Source: Daedaleopsis sinensis
Taxonomy: Eukaryota > Basidiomycota > Agaricomycetes > Polyporales > Polyporaceae
DNA: 64,000 bases
Direction: 5' to 3'
NCBI GenBank assembly: GCA_033807695.1
Contig: CM066305.1
Span: 1,984,001 to 2,048,000, forward strand
Under the pieces are notes generated by a model, which was not told the DNA's origin, ran no database searches, and saw only the letters and a list, made by a program, of their open reading frames with translations. Within the stretch, counting starts at the first letter, position 1. Every line of letters begins with the position of its first letter. Below, piece after piece: positions 53,687 through 64,000 of this stretch. The translations under genes were made by a program, and so were the position numbers.

Positions 53687-55670
53687 ATGCAGTCTTTGTC
53701 CGCCGCTCGCGTTCTCTCCCGGCGCTCTTGTCTTGCACGATGCCAGCATCGCACATACTCTGACTCTTCTTCCTCGGTGGTCAAACCATACTACGTGACT
53801 ACACCTATATTCTACCCTAATGCTGGTTAGTCCTCCGTTACAATAGCCCGCGATGACCAACAGCTGAGCAGAGTACAGCACCTCACATCGGTCACCTACA
53901 CAGTTTAGTTATTGCCGACATCTTTGCGCGACACGCCAGGCTTTCCAATCCTGACCGGGCAGTCCACTTCGTTACTGGCACCGACGAGCATGGATTGAAG
54001 ATCCAGAATGCTGCTAAGACTAGAGGGATGGAACCGTTGGCATTTTGTGATGAGCTGAGCGAGCATTTCCGCGTGAGTGACCAAATGCTGATGCCTTTTC
54101 TACGACTGAGACGCGTACCACCAAGGCAGAACCTCACTAGGAAAGCTAACGTCAGTAATTCGTGCTTTACGCGCACCACTGAGCGACAGCATTGCGACGC
54201 AGTGCAACACTTGTGGGTCAGTCATCTACGTGGATCAATTACGCACATATACCTATCTTTGCTATAGAAAGAGCTCGATGCGAAGGGCCTCATCTACAAG
54301 GGTAGTCATGCAGGCTGGTATTCTGTCTCCGACGAGACTTTCTATCCGACCATGCAGGTTGCGAAGCAAGAGAAGGACGGCGAGGAGTATTACATCTCAA
54401 CAACATCTGGTTCACGCGTCGAATGGCAAGAAGAAGAGAACTACAAGTTTCGCCTCTCTGCTTTCCGCGAGTCTCTCTCGTCGCACTTTGCAGCACACCC
54501 AGACGCGATATACCCTCCACAGCATCATACAGATATCATGGCCGCACTACAGGAACCATTAGAAGATCTCTCCGTCTCGCGCAAACGGGCCCGCCTGGCT
54601 TGGGGTATTCCTGTACCGAACGATCCCGAGCATACAGTGTACGTGTGGATCGACGCGTTGACAGTCTACCTCTCCTCTGTTGGCTATCCTTGGAGTTCAA
54701 CTGGGGGTGATGGTTCTGGTCATGGCTGGCCTCCCAACGTCCAAGTCATCGGGAAAGACATTCTCAGGCAGGTCCTTGAAACTTCGAGTATCGGTTTATC
54801 CTGATGACCACATTGTTCAGGTTTCACGCAATCTATTTCCCTGCGATGTTGCAAGCCCTAGGACTGCCTCTCGCGCAACGTCTACTGTCGCATTCCCACT
54901 GGACCGTCGACCATGCAAAAATGTCCAAGTCAGTCGGCAATGTCGCTGATCCCATCAAAGCCATCGACGAGTATGGGATTGACCTCGTTCGTTATTACCT
55001 CGCACGCGTCGGCGGTCGTTTCAAAGATGACGTTGGTGCGTCCAACGACAACCTCGTAGTGGGAGTGCCACTTAGTCTAGTTCTTAGATTGGTCGCAAGA
55101 GCAGCTACAGAAACATAGCAGGGAGATCATCTCGCTGCTCGGCAACCTACTCATGCGCGCAACCTCGGCGAAGATTATGAGAAAAGTGGCCAAAGTCAAG
55201 AGTCCGGACGTCACCCTCATATCAGAGTCCCGCGCATTCTCGCCCTTGCTCTCGACCCTGAAGACACTCGCTCTTACAGTAGACGGGAACATCCAAGGAT
55301 GTCAGGTCGCTGACGCAGTAGAGGCAATTGTCCAAGCCCTTCAGGAGGTAAGCCCGCATTTGTTGCTACTTGCGAGCTCGCTCTCACCGTTACTCCATAG
55401 GCCAATTTATTGATGACACAAGCGGCACCGTGGTCGAAAGAAACTTCCGTAACCATTGCTGCAGACGTCCAATCGATGATTCTCGAGACTCTTCGTCAAT
55501 GTGCTATCCTCTTGCAGCCTATAATGCCTGACAAGGCGACTCTACTCTTGGACTCGCTCGGGGTATCTCCTATACACCGCACTTTGGCGGACGCTGGGTT
55601 CGGTCGGCGGCCAATTGGAGAGGTGCGTGCCGGTGTCCGGCTTTTCGACATAGACATGTCAAAACTGTAA
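53687..55670 (+). CDS. MSM1: Methionyl-tRNA synthetase, mitochondrial
   Basis: This class I aminoacyl-tRNA synthetase charges mitochondrial tRNA-Met. The ATG at 53687 opens a targeting leader (MQSLSAARVLSRRSCLARCQ) before YYVTTPIFYPNA. After a short intron comes APHIGHLHSLVIADIF with the HIGH motif. Further landmarks are FVTGTDEHGLKIQ; KGLIYKGSHAGWYSVSDE; EENYKFRL; WGIPVPND; VYVWIDALTVYLSS; VIGKDILRFHAIYFPAML; the AKMSKSVGN (KMSKS) loop; and DEYGIDLVRYYLARVG. The C-terminal anticodon-binding helices run to the stop at 55668-55670 (FDIDMSKL). There is no C-terminal tRNA-binding extension, which fits the mitochondrial form. About six introns are present. It is divergent from auxilin. Confidence 0.92.
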
Positions 55671-56126
55671 ATCGTGCGATGTTCCGTAATACACACCTCA
55701 CTCAGACTTGAAGCTGTTCAATGGAGGGAGCTCTCCAACTATGCCGATCTGCCAGATGGATTTTCCACCTTCAGCTGCGCATGAAACCCCCCAAACCATG
55801 CCCTCGACATCGCTCCGACCTGATCGTGAATCAAGTTTGAAGTATGCGCTCGTAACGCGGCGATGGCATGTGCCAGGTGTCAGTAGCTTGAGCGCATCAG
55901 GTTCGATCATGTCTGCGACTCTGCGCTCTTACTGTAAGGTCTCACGCAGGACATGTATAAACCACCGCAGCTAATCCCAAGCCTCGCATTTATACTGTAG
56001 GCTGCATACGCAGCCGGGCAATACAAGACGTACATCAATCCCCTCTTGCATGAGAAGCGTTGCAAGATGGCAACTGTCACGAAGTCGTCCCGAACGAAAA
56101 GAATTCCGAATCGCTAGTCGCTAGAA
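55671..56126. other. Intergenic between convergent genes
   Basis: No supported gene. The 3' flanks of MetRS (+) and the F-box/LRR-like gene (-). Confidence 0.55.
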
Positions 56127-57203
56127 TCAAGCCGTACAACTCGTGGCCGGAGCAGCCCAGCATCCGGGACCGCCTTCGAGCCTGTCTATCCATTCTCGCT
56201 TTGCAATCTCCTCCCATGTCTCCTGTGACAGACAAGGCACCTCCTTGTCAGGGAGCTGTTCGAAGGGGAGAGCGGCGAACGCATGAAGGTGAGCGAGTGC
56301 GCTCTGGAACACGTCATATTGGATGTACGGATTGCCGCAACGTCCGCCGGGCGCCGGAGGCCCTGTAGGTTGTATCATGAACCGCGTCAAGTGGGGGAAT
56401 TTGTCATTCTTCTTGTGCTCTGTGGGTAAGGAAACGGTCAGGTTTTGCGCCATGGGACATGGGAGTTGCTTACCGACGAACGCGATCAGCTCTATAGGGA
56501 TGTGTCCGAGATTGGAGAGCCGGAGATGCGTAACGTTCGGGGAGAGGCCGCCGTGCACCCACCGAGAGAAGTCGGTGAAGCCGCCCCATTTATCAGCTAG
56601 GTGCAGCCTGGCGGCGCGAGGGTAGAGAGGAAAGGGGGAGTCGGGTGGAGGGATGAATGGGTCGGGCCCGACGATGGTGAGCTCCTGCAGGAGAGGGAAC
56701 CCTGCGCATTCAATGTCGTGTAGCATGGTCAACCTCTGCCAACCTTGCCAGTGGACGAGGGATAGCGTGTAAAGGCTCGGCGCGGCGAGCTGCAGGAATG
56801 AGATGAGATCTGTCGTGTACTGCTGGTGCTCGAGTTCGATGGCGGCCTCGCACGCTGTGTCGAGCTCGGGGTGCACGTAGGTTCGTCGGTAGCACCAGCT
56901 GTGCTGCTCGTCTTTCCCGTCCGCGGCGGCGATGCAGAGGTGTCTGACAAAAGGCGTGCTTTCCCCCTCGTGCTCTGCGGCAACACTGCGTTCCTTGTAG
57001 AAGCATTGCAGGAAGACATCGAGCTGCCGCGCAGTACCCGAGGTGAGAGAGATGGAGGAAAAGCGGGCGGAGCGTGAGGCCTCTCTGACATGTTTGGAGA
57101 CGAGGGAAAGAGAGCATCCGGTATAGCCTCCGTCGGTGCACGCGAGCATGTATATCTGCTCGAGCAGTTCGGAAGCAAGGTCGTGCATTGTGGCCTGGTA
57201 CAT
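56127..57203 (-). CDS. F-box/LRR-like protein, copy 2
   Basis: The 358 aa come from one open frame. I chose the ATG at 57203 (MYQATMHDLASELLEQIYML), and the ATG at 57188 is the alternative. The opening LACTDGGYTGCSLSLVSKHV is nearly that of the 37078-38136 gene (LACTDGGYTGRSLALTSRFF), so the two are divergent paralogues 18 kb apart in the same orientation. LRR-like segments follow (FLQLAAPSLYTLSL, LLQELTIVGPD and VTHLRLSNL). The C-terminus ends GPGCWAAPATSC. It is a possible SCF adaptor of unknown target. Confidence 0.7.
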   Translation of the reverse strand: MYQATMHDLASELLEQIYMLACTDGGYTGCSLSLVSKHVREASRSARFSSISLTSGTARQLDVFLQCFYKERSVAAEHEGESTPFVRHLCIAAADGKDEQHSWCYRRTYVHPELDTACEAAIELEHQQYTTDLISFLQLAAPSLYTLSLVHWQGWQRLTMLHDIECAGFPLLQELTIVGPDPFIPPPDSPFPLYPRAARLHLADKWGGFTDFSRWVHGGLSPNVTHLRLSNLGHIPIELIAFVGKQLPCPMAQNLTVSLPTEHKKNDKFPHLTRFMIQPTGPPAPGGRCGNPYIQYDVFQSALAHLHAFAALPFEQLPDKEVPCLSQETWEEIAKREWIDRLEGGPGCWAAPATSCTA

Positions 57204-57953
57204 TGATATTGGTAAGTTAAGGGTAGTAGCTGAGTTGATTCTGGCAAGACTCACCTTCATGTTTCTGGAGCACTGCGACTCGGGTGAATAGCGACGACAA
57301 ATGCTATCGACGCTCTTTATACCGGAACGCAGTGGTCAACCGATCACTGCGGCCCACCGGCCGCATAGATATGTATTGGCTAGTAAGAAGTCAGTTATTT
57401 ACGCTCTCGACGGATGGCATCGGCGTCATCTGCCAGTGGCGGACGGCGAATATCATCTCGGTCTTCCCAGAGCAATGCTGGCGCACAACGATAGGTCAAG
57501 ATGTCGAGAACCATCAGGGTCCGGAAGACTCTCGGTGATGGTGGGCGGTGGAAAGAAGCATAGCTACAAGCCGCTCATATAGCAGAAATCCGCCAAGCGC
57601 AGACAGTGCGGGTGCTCAGCACTCCGGTATACCGACTTCGGGGCGAAGACCATCCAGTTCCGTAGAACAGCGAATGCCGTCAACATACAGGAACGAGAGC
57701 TTGCAAGACATATGCATATGCGATTGGGATAGTACTCAAGACTAGATAGGTCCCAGAACTATTACAGTGCTACTTATAGTGACTAATGATGCGAGTCCAT
57801 TCGATGCAACGAGAGAAGGGAGATGAGGAGTGGCCGGGATAGCTAGGCATTGGAATGTCCATTGTAAATGTAGAAGTCCGTCATCACATATACAGCCAGT
57901 CCAAAGTCAAAGTGATAGGTGTGAGCACGAGCATGAAGGGGCGAGTCTACTGT
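57204..57953. other. Intergenic, no gene seen
   Basis: This is promoter-side DNA of the F-box/LRR-like gene and the 3' flank of chitin synthase. Frames are short and unsupported. Confidence 0.55.
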
Positions 57954-60900
57954 CTACGACTGAGAAAGGATGTTGTCGATCGTGTCGTTGAGGAACTGCT
58001 TCTTCCCCGACAGATCCGCCTTCGGGAACCGCTGTTGCATCGCATCACGGGCAGTCCTGATAGATGCCATCCGTAAGTATGTGGACATAGAACGCATAGA
58101 ACGAGGGAGTACGGCACTCACTTTTTCGTAACAGTCATAAGGTCCTGAGTGCTCAGGTACGCCCTTAGCGCAGTAGTGAGCTCCTCGTCAGTAGGATCTG
58201 TGCTCATGCTCGGTCCACCCGCGAAAGGATTGACCGTCGTAGCGAGTGAGAATGTGGACATCGGCCGCTGCATCCCCTGCATCCCCGGCGCCATTGGAGG
58301 GGCGAAGCCGCCCTGTGAACCATGGATATCGCCTCCACCGAACATGTTGAGGTTCGTCATCACAGTGTTCCGCGGAGCGTTCGGCATCATGCCATAGACA
58401 CTACCAGTCCCTTGGTACGGCATAGCCGCAGGCATTGCCATCGCACCACCGTAGTCAGAGCCATGGACAGACCCTGAGCCGCCGAACGGCATGAAGGGAA
58501 GGGTCGGCACGCCGAACCGTGATGGGGCACCACCGTAGTGAGAGAGGTTGCTCTGTGAGTGATTACCGTGGTACATCGAGCCTTGAGGATTCGTGAGGTT
58601 GGTGTCCCGGTAGTAGTCGCCTGCTTGCGATTGATGCATACTGGGTCGAGGCGAGTGCGCACGTGAGCCAGGACCGCGCGACCGGTTGACAGATGGAGCC
58701 TTGCTGTGGTAGCCAGTCTCGTCGGAGTGACGCGATCCCGTCTCCCATGCCTCAGCTTCGTACTCTGTGATACTCATTAGGTCGATTTATCTACAGCAGC
58801 GAGAAACACGTACCGCTGAACTTCTTCAGAGGAATCATACTCTCGTCGTATTTCTCTTCGTCGTTCATGATCACTTTCTTGTTGTTACCCTCACCAATGA
58901 CCAGACGAGTGTTGCCCCACGAGAAGTCGTCCATGCACCAGAACGCGTAGATCGGGAGGAAGAAACTGTACACCGGATACCTGCAAAAAGAAATTGAAAG
59001 ATATGCCACAGCACGTAATGACCTTGACGCACGAGAGAATGTAGACGACCATCCACCCAATGAGCATGAACTCGCGCTTGATGATGAAGACCAATGCCTT
59101 GACAGTCGTTCAGTACGTAGGATAGTAGTAGTCGAGGCACCCCTTACCTGAAGACCGTACACCGCAGCAATCATGATGATTGAGATTGTGGGCAGCGCGG
59201 ACTGGCCGAGAGCCACGATGACGATGAGGTACACAAGCTACACAACGAGTGAGTACAAGTCGGAAGCTGTTCTGTTGCTTCACTTACGTAGACCACAGTC
59301 GAAGGCAAGATCATTGTACCAAGCAGATCGATGAAGACGAAGAACCGCATTGAGAAACAGCAGAATCCGAACAGCTCTGGCAGGAAGACGAGCTCGCACA
59401 GGTTGTGCACCGTTGAGTTGATCCACCGACGACGCTGGGAGAACAACACACGCCACGACTCAGGGGCAATCGTGTGCGCGACAGCATCCGGAGTGAATTT
59501 GGTCCTGAAGGTTGGGAAGTGCTTGAGGAGCAGTGTCGTTAGGTAACGATCTTCACCGAGCGAGAACAAATTCTTCTTGTGCAAAGTGTCGACCAACGGC
59601 TCCGCGTACTCTTCGATGACACGGTTCGAGATGATGATCGGGCGACCTTTGTCCGCGGTACGGATCCGGTACATCGAGAAACATCCAGGCAAACACGTCA
59701 CCGAGCCGAACAAGCTCTCGAACGCCTTCGACAAGTGGTGAGAGATGTAGTACTCGTAGACCTATGGCTGTGTCAGCTGTGGTGAGGTACACACAACCGC
59801 AAAAACTCACCTGGATCATAGTCCACCATGAACCTTCCTCATTATCTATCTTCGTCTCACCGCAGATGCCGATAATACTGGAGTCATCAGCAGCGCATGC
59901 TACCAGTCGGTTCACAGAGTCTGGGGTGACCGTCTACAGGGATGTTTAGCACAAACGAAGTAAAGTAACTGAAGTGAAGTCTTACCGTATCGGCATCGAC
60001 CGTGAAGATGTACTCATAGAACGCCGGATCGATACCGATGACGTTCCGCATCTGGTGGTAGATCTCGAGCTCGAGCGGTGCCATGGGGGAGTCGAAGTGG
60101 ACCCTGTTGAGGTACTGCATGACAAGGATCTGACTGTCACGCTTGCCTCGGTTACCAGGCTTTGTACGCTCCGTCGGCTTGCCAACCTTGACAACGACAA
60201 TGTACCTGCAATGGCAATATGCATTAGCAAACACACCTGACAAGCTCAAGTTTGAATACATACGGGACGACGTGACCCTCGAATTCGTACAGACCGGAGT
60301 AGACTTTGCCGTAGTTGAGCTGACGAGAACCCTCACCAATGGCCTTGTAGAGTAGCGGCTCCGGATCGAGCTTCGGGTCAACTCCAAGTATATCCAGGAC
60401 AATACGAGGAGTCGTGCGGTCGTTACCGGTACCGATGATGTTCCCGTCACAAATGATGAAGATGAGCTTGCGCTTGTCGTCGTAGTTGAGCGCGGCAAGT
60501 GAGTCAATCGTACGCCTCAAAGACTCCTCGCCCTCGGTGTAACAAGGAACCTGGCACAGTACAAACTTGTCTAACATCTCAGGGTTGCGCTTCGACGAGA
60601 GTTGAAGGGCGGCCAAGACTGAAAATTGATGTGAGCACCACTGCAACCAATTTGAACCTAGCACAGATGCACACGTACATTTGATCGCGACTGAGGCCAT
60701 CAAGATGATCGACACAACCAGCAGGAGGACATTCTGCACCTGACAGCGCGCAGTCTTACGGAAGTCAGTCTTGCCCTGGAAGAACAAGTTGCTGATGCAG
60801 GCCATGTTTTGGTCCCGAACATCGGTGCTGAGCTTGCCGAGAACCTTGTTCAAGGCCTCCGTTATGTCTTGACCAGGTTGCTGTTTCCATACTGACACGA

Positions 60901-63900
60901 TATCATCGTTGAGGAAGTTGAAGTTGTTGCTGTCGAGCGATTGACTGTTGATGTAGTCCGACAAGTCGAATATCTGGTCGTTGTAGATCGCCCATACCCT
61001 ATCCTTACAGATGAGCCATTGAAACGTGACCTTGCATGTGCTCTGCGTACCGTTGGTTGTCCGCATCACTCGCGGCAGCTCTGACTTCATTCTTGTCCCA
61101 CACAAGGGGGCCCTTGCGGAAGTCCTTGATCGTCGGGAGGAACTTGTTCGTGTACCAGTCTGGGTCGGTCAGCCCATTGTTCTGAGTAGTAGCGACACGA
61201 CCAGATTTGTGTATAGCTTGCGGCGCCTGAGGAGTGAAGTTGGCGGGAGTGAGTGCGAGGTTGAAGTTGTCAGGGACGAGTTTTTGGCACGCGAGGGGGA
61301 TGGGAGGAGGGAAGTATTCCGTCATGTCTTGTCCTGCGACTTCTGAGAGAACGTCCGGACTGTTACTCTTCAAGTTGGGGATGGTGGAGTGGTCTCCATG
61401 AACGAAGTTCGAAACGTCGTAGACCGAGCCCTGTATAGCGACCCAGAAGTCATTGTCCCCTGTGTGCTGATTGACTTCATGGATCGACCACGCTTTGTCG
61501 AAGTCAGGACAAAGCAGTCGGCCGAACTCGATGATGTAGAAGACGACAATAGCGTTGAAGAGGAACATGAGCCAGAAGATCGTGACTTTCTCCCGCCAGG
61601 CAAGCTGGACGTCTGGACGTTTCATGCGACCGATCTTCGAGAGTGCGATAGAGGGGATCCACCAGGTGGTCAACCATACGATATAGAGCCAGTTCCGCCG
61701 CGATCGACTTGTGGGGACCTCTTCGACAGTATTTGGCGCCTTCGCAACTATACCAGCTTCCTTCGATGCTCCGAGGTCAGGCGGGGTATGAGCCCCGCCC
61801 TTCTTGTCCCACTCGGAGCCCCAGCCCTCCCCGGTCTCGCTGTATGCAGGTGTTTCGGGGTTGGTCGGAGTCAAGGGTGTCGGGAAGGCAGGATCGCGGT
61901 ACTGGGTGCCGTGAGTTCCCGTACGAGTCAGCAGCAGATTATCCTCACTCTCTCCACCACCATAGTATGCGCCCGGTGTGAGAGACTCTTGGTGAGTGTA
62001 CTCCGTCGCATCGTCAGGGAGCACGCTCTCGTCTTCGGCCTCGCCGCGTTTGTGCTCCTTCTCCGAGGCGCGGATAACATCCTCCACCACCTTCCAGGCC
62101 GAATACGTCAGCCAGATCATGCGATGGCCGAACACGAAGTCTTCGCCCTCCTTCCATCCGTTAGATGAAGCACACTGCCGAATCCTCTCCGCCTCAGACC
62201 CACGGATCGTGGGTACATAGCGATCGCAGAACGCAGTCTGATCGAAGTCGACGACGAAATCCTGCTTGCGCCTTGAAACGAGGTCAGGGAGCAAAAGCGC
62301 GCGAATCTGTGCCTTCACCCGGCGCTTGTCGAACGAGTTGGCAGTGCCCGAGTCATTCGGCCGGATGCAGGACACCGTCCACAACCGTGTGCGATCGAGG
62401 TTCCACATAATCTCAGAGAGGGTGTAGTTGAGTTGGGTCGAGATGGGGTAAACCTTGGTGGGATCAAGACGGGCGTGCTCCTCGCCTGGAGGGACGGTGG
62501 CACCATCACGGGTGATGACGGTAGTAGGAGAACGGAGTGGTCGGGAGGAGACCTGTGCTTGCACGATGATGCTCTCATCCTTCGAGTGACGCTCGGTTGC
62601 GAGACTAGGACCCGCCATCAGCTTTGCAATGAAGGGATCGGTAGAGTTGCGAAGCAGCGTGACGAATGCGCAATCGAGGATGTCCGTATCCTTCTCGATG
62701 AAGTTACGCGTGTCATAGGTACAACTGCCAGCATAATGGTTGATGCCGAAGGTCATCCGGTCAGGAGCCTCCGCGCTGCCAGGAGCGATGAAGGAGGTAT
62801 GAACTCCAAACTTCGATACGAGCTCCTGGAGGAACTCCTCTTCTTTCTTCTCGCCACTCTTACCCGACTTGAAGGACGAACAAGCCTTGTTGACAGCGCC
62901 GAGAACACCCCCCGGTTTCCGGTGCGCCCGCTCGCTGATCTGCGCACCCCGCAACAGTTCAACGCATGCGGAGTTGTCCATAATGGAGATGGCAGGAAGA
63001 GAAACTCCATCACCGGTCAGCTGGCTGTTGAACCCGACAGAGTCCTCGAAGGTGTTTCGGAGGACGTAGGAGTGGAATAGCTCGTTAGAGAAGTTAATGC
63101 AGAACTCCTCGAAACCAGCTTGGTTCTGCGCGCCAATGAGGGGAGCGGGCCCACCAAAGTAGACAGAGGCGGACTGTGTCAAGCCCTTCGTTTGGAACCC
63201 GGGCTGATCGAAGAGGACGATCTGGGTCGGAGGAAGAGGGTCCTGAGAGCTCGGCGCGATCTTGTGGTTTGCAGTCTCCGTGACGAAGGCGAACAAAATC
63301 GCGTAGAGATCCTTCGCAAGCTGATCCCGTTGGGTGCCGCTTTGTTGGGCGTTCATCATCACAGTATACAGCTCCTTCCGGACGTAACTCGTCTTGTTCG
63401 TCAGCACCTCGCTAAGCTCCTCCGCGGGGACACCAAGTAGACGGGAGACTTGATCGAGAACCAACGGGTTCGCAACGTATGCCGAAACGTCGCGGGCATC
63501 GGCTTCCCCAAACTGGAGGTTCCCAAGAAGGAGAATGGCGACGAGGAGCCCGAAAATAGACGAGAGATGTTTCGGCTTGAAACCCAACAGCTTCATTGCA
63601 GCCCTTAGTTCGTCCATTGCGATGCTATCATCACTGAACGGACCAGCTGGTAGACGGTAGCAACTCGACGATGCAAGCAGCGCGTAGTCCGACACATCCT
63701 CCAAAGCATAGCGGTCCCGCTCCTCCGGCGTGGCACCAGCGAGGAATTGGTAAAAAACGTGGTAGGTACGTTCTTCGAAGGAGAGTCGTGAGAGTCGGGA
63801 CTTGTCGAGACCAAACGTGAGGACCTTGGCCGCTTGGATGCGGCCACGGTCGCTGAAGTGTAGCTCGAGGTATCGACTGTGCCGCGAGGCGTTGGGGTTA

Positions 63901-64000
63901 ACGAGCGTCTTCGCGTTCCCAAAGGAATCAAGGAGTGTGTGGAGGGACTTGATCTGCTCAGCGAGTTTGGCCTCCTTCTTCGAGTGGGTGGATAATCTGA
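57954..64000 (-). CDS. Chitin synthase with myosin-like motor domain (class V/VII; 5' end outside window)
   Basis: This cell-wall enzyme polymerises UDP-GlcNAc into chitin at the hyphal tip. The frame is open to the window edge, so the N-terminal motor is cut. Visible domains, in order: the myosin-like motor remainder ([33 protein letters not shown], then a [11 protein letters not shown] switch-II-like stretch and SCIRPNDS); an acidic linker; membrane spans; a cytochrome b5-like region ([20 protein letters not shown]); and the CHS2 catalytic domain. The catalytic landmarks are [32 protein letters not shown] and SWGNTR. A DEK_C-type tail follows ([27 protein letters not shown]). Several C-terminal introns are present, and the stop TAG is at 57954-57956. 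All catalytic signatures are intact. A Gly/Met/Ser-rich disordered region precedes the tail. Confidence 0.92.

Overview
The window is nuclear DNA from a filamentous basidiomycete, most likely a wood-decay agaricomycete; an order such as Polyporales is an inference. The grounds are many short GT-AG introns (about 45-100 nt), high coding GC, a chitin synthase with a myosin-like motor, a CE15-type esterase, DUF6589, and a family of F-box-like proteins. Exon joins were made by eye. For the genes given with exact lengths, the reading frame closes without remainder across all splices.

Layout: 1-5.4 kb is the C-terminal bulk of the scaffold nucleoporin Nup192/205 (+, cut by the window start). 5.5-8.8 kb holds mitochondrial-type methionine aminopeptidase and TAF4 (-). 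9.1-11.4 kb is a CCCH-finger FG nucleoporin (+). 12.7-14.0 kb is a serine racemase/threonine dehydratase-like enzyme (-), followed by an intron-containing tRNA-Thr(AGU) (-). 16.9-18.0 kb is a short-chain dehydrogenase (+).

18,584-24,657 is the highlight. It is a 6,074-bp DNA transposon-like element with perfect 207-bp terminal inverted repeats and an 8-bp direct repeat (CAGTACCC) at both edges. It carries two convergent, apparently intact genes: a RecQ-like SF2 helicase and a DUF6589 protein, the candidate transposase. The stop codons lie 7 bp apart.

25-27.5 kb is a PX-domain/GH18 chitinase fusion (-). 29-34.8 kb holds an F-box-like protein with a nucleotidyltransferase-like motif (+), a mitochondrial-type disordered protein (-) and an F-box protein (+). 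35-38.1 kb holds a CE15-like secreted esterase (-) and an F-box/LRR-like protein (-). 38.5-42.2 kb holds class II DAHP synthase (16 exons) and TMA22/DENR (+), whose upstream regions share a motif. 43-50 kb holds an unknown protein (-), an MFS transporter (-) and a DUF1963-like protein (+). 50.5-55.7 kb holds auxilin/Swa2 (-) divergent from mitochondrial methionyl-tRNA synthetase (+). 56.1-57.2 kb is a paralogue of the 37-kb F-box/LRR-like gene (-). 58-64 kb is a class V/VII chitin synthase (-, cut by the window end).

Apart from the mobile element, most genes are housekeeping or enzyme genes. I see no tight biosynthetic cluster.
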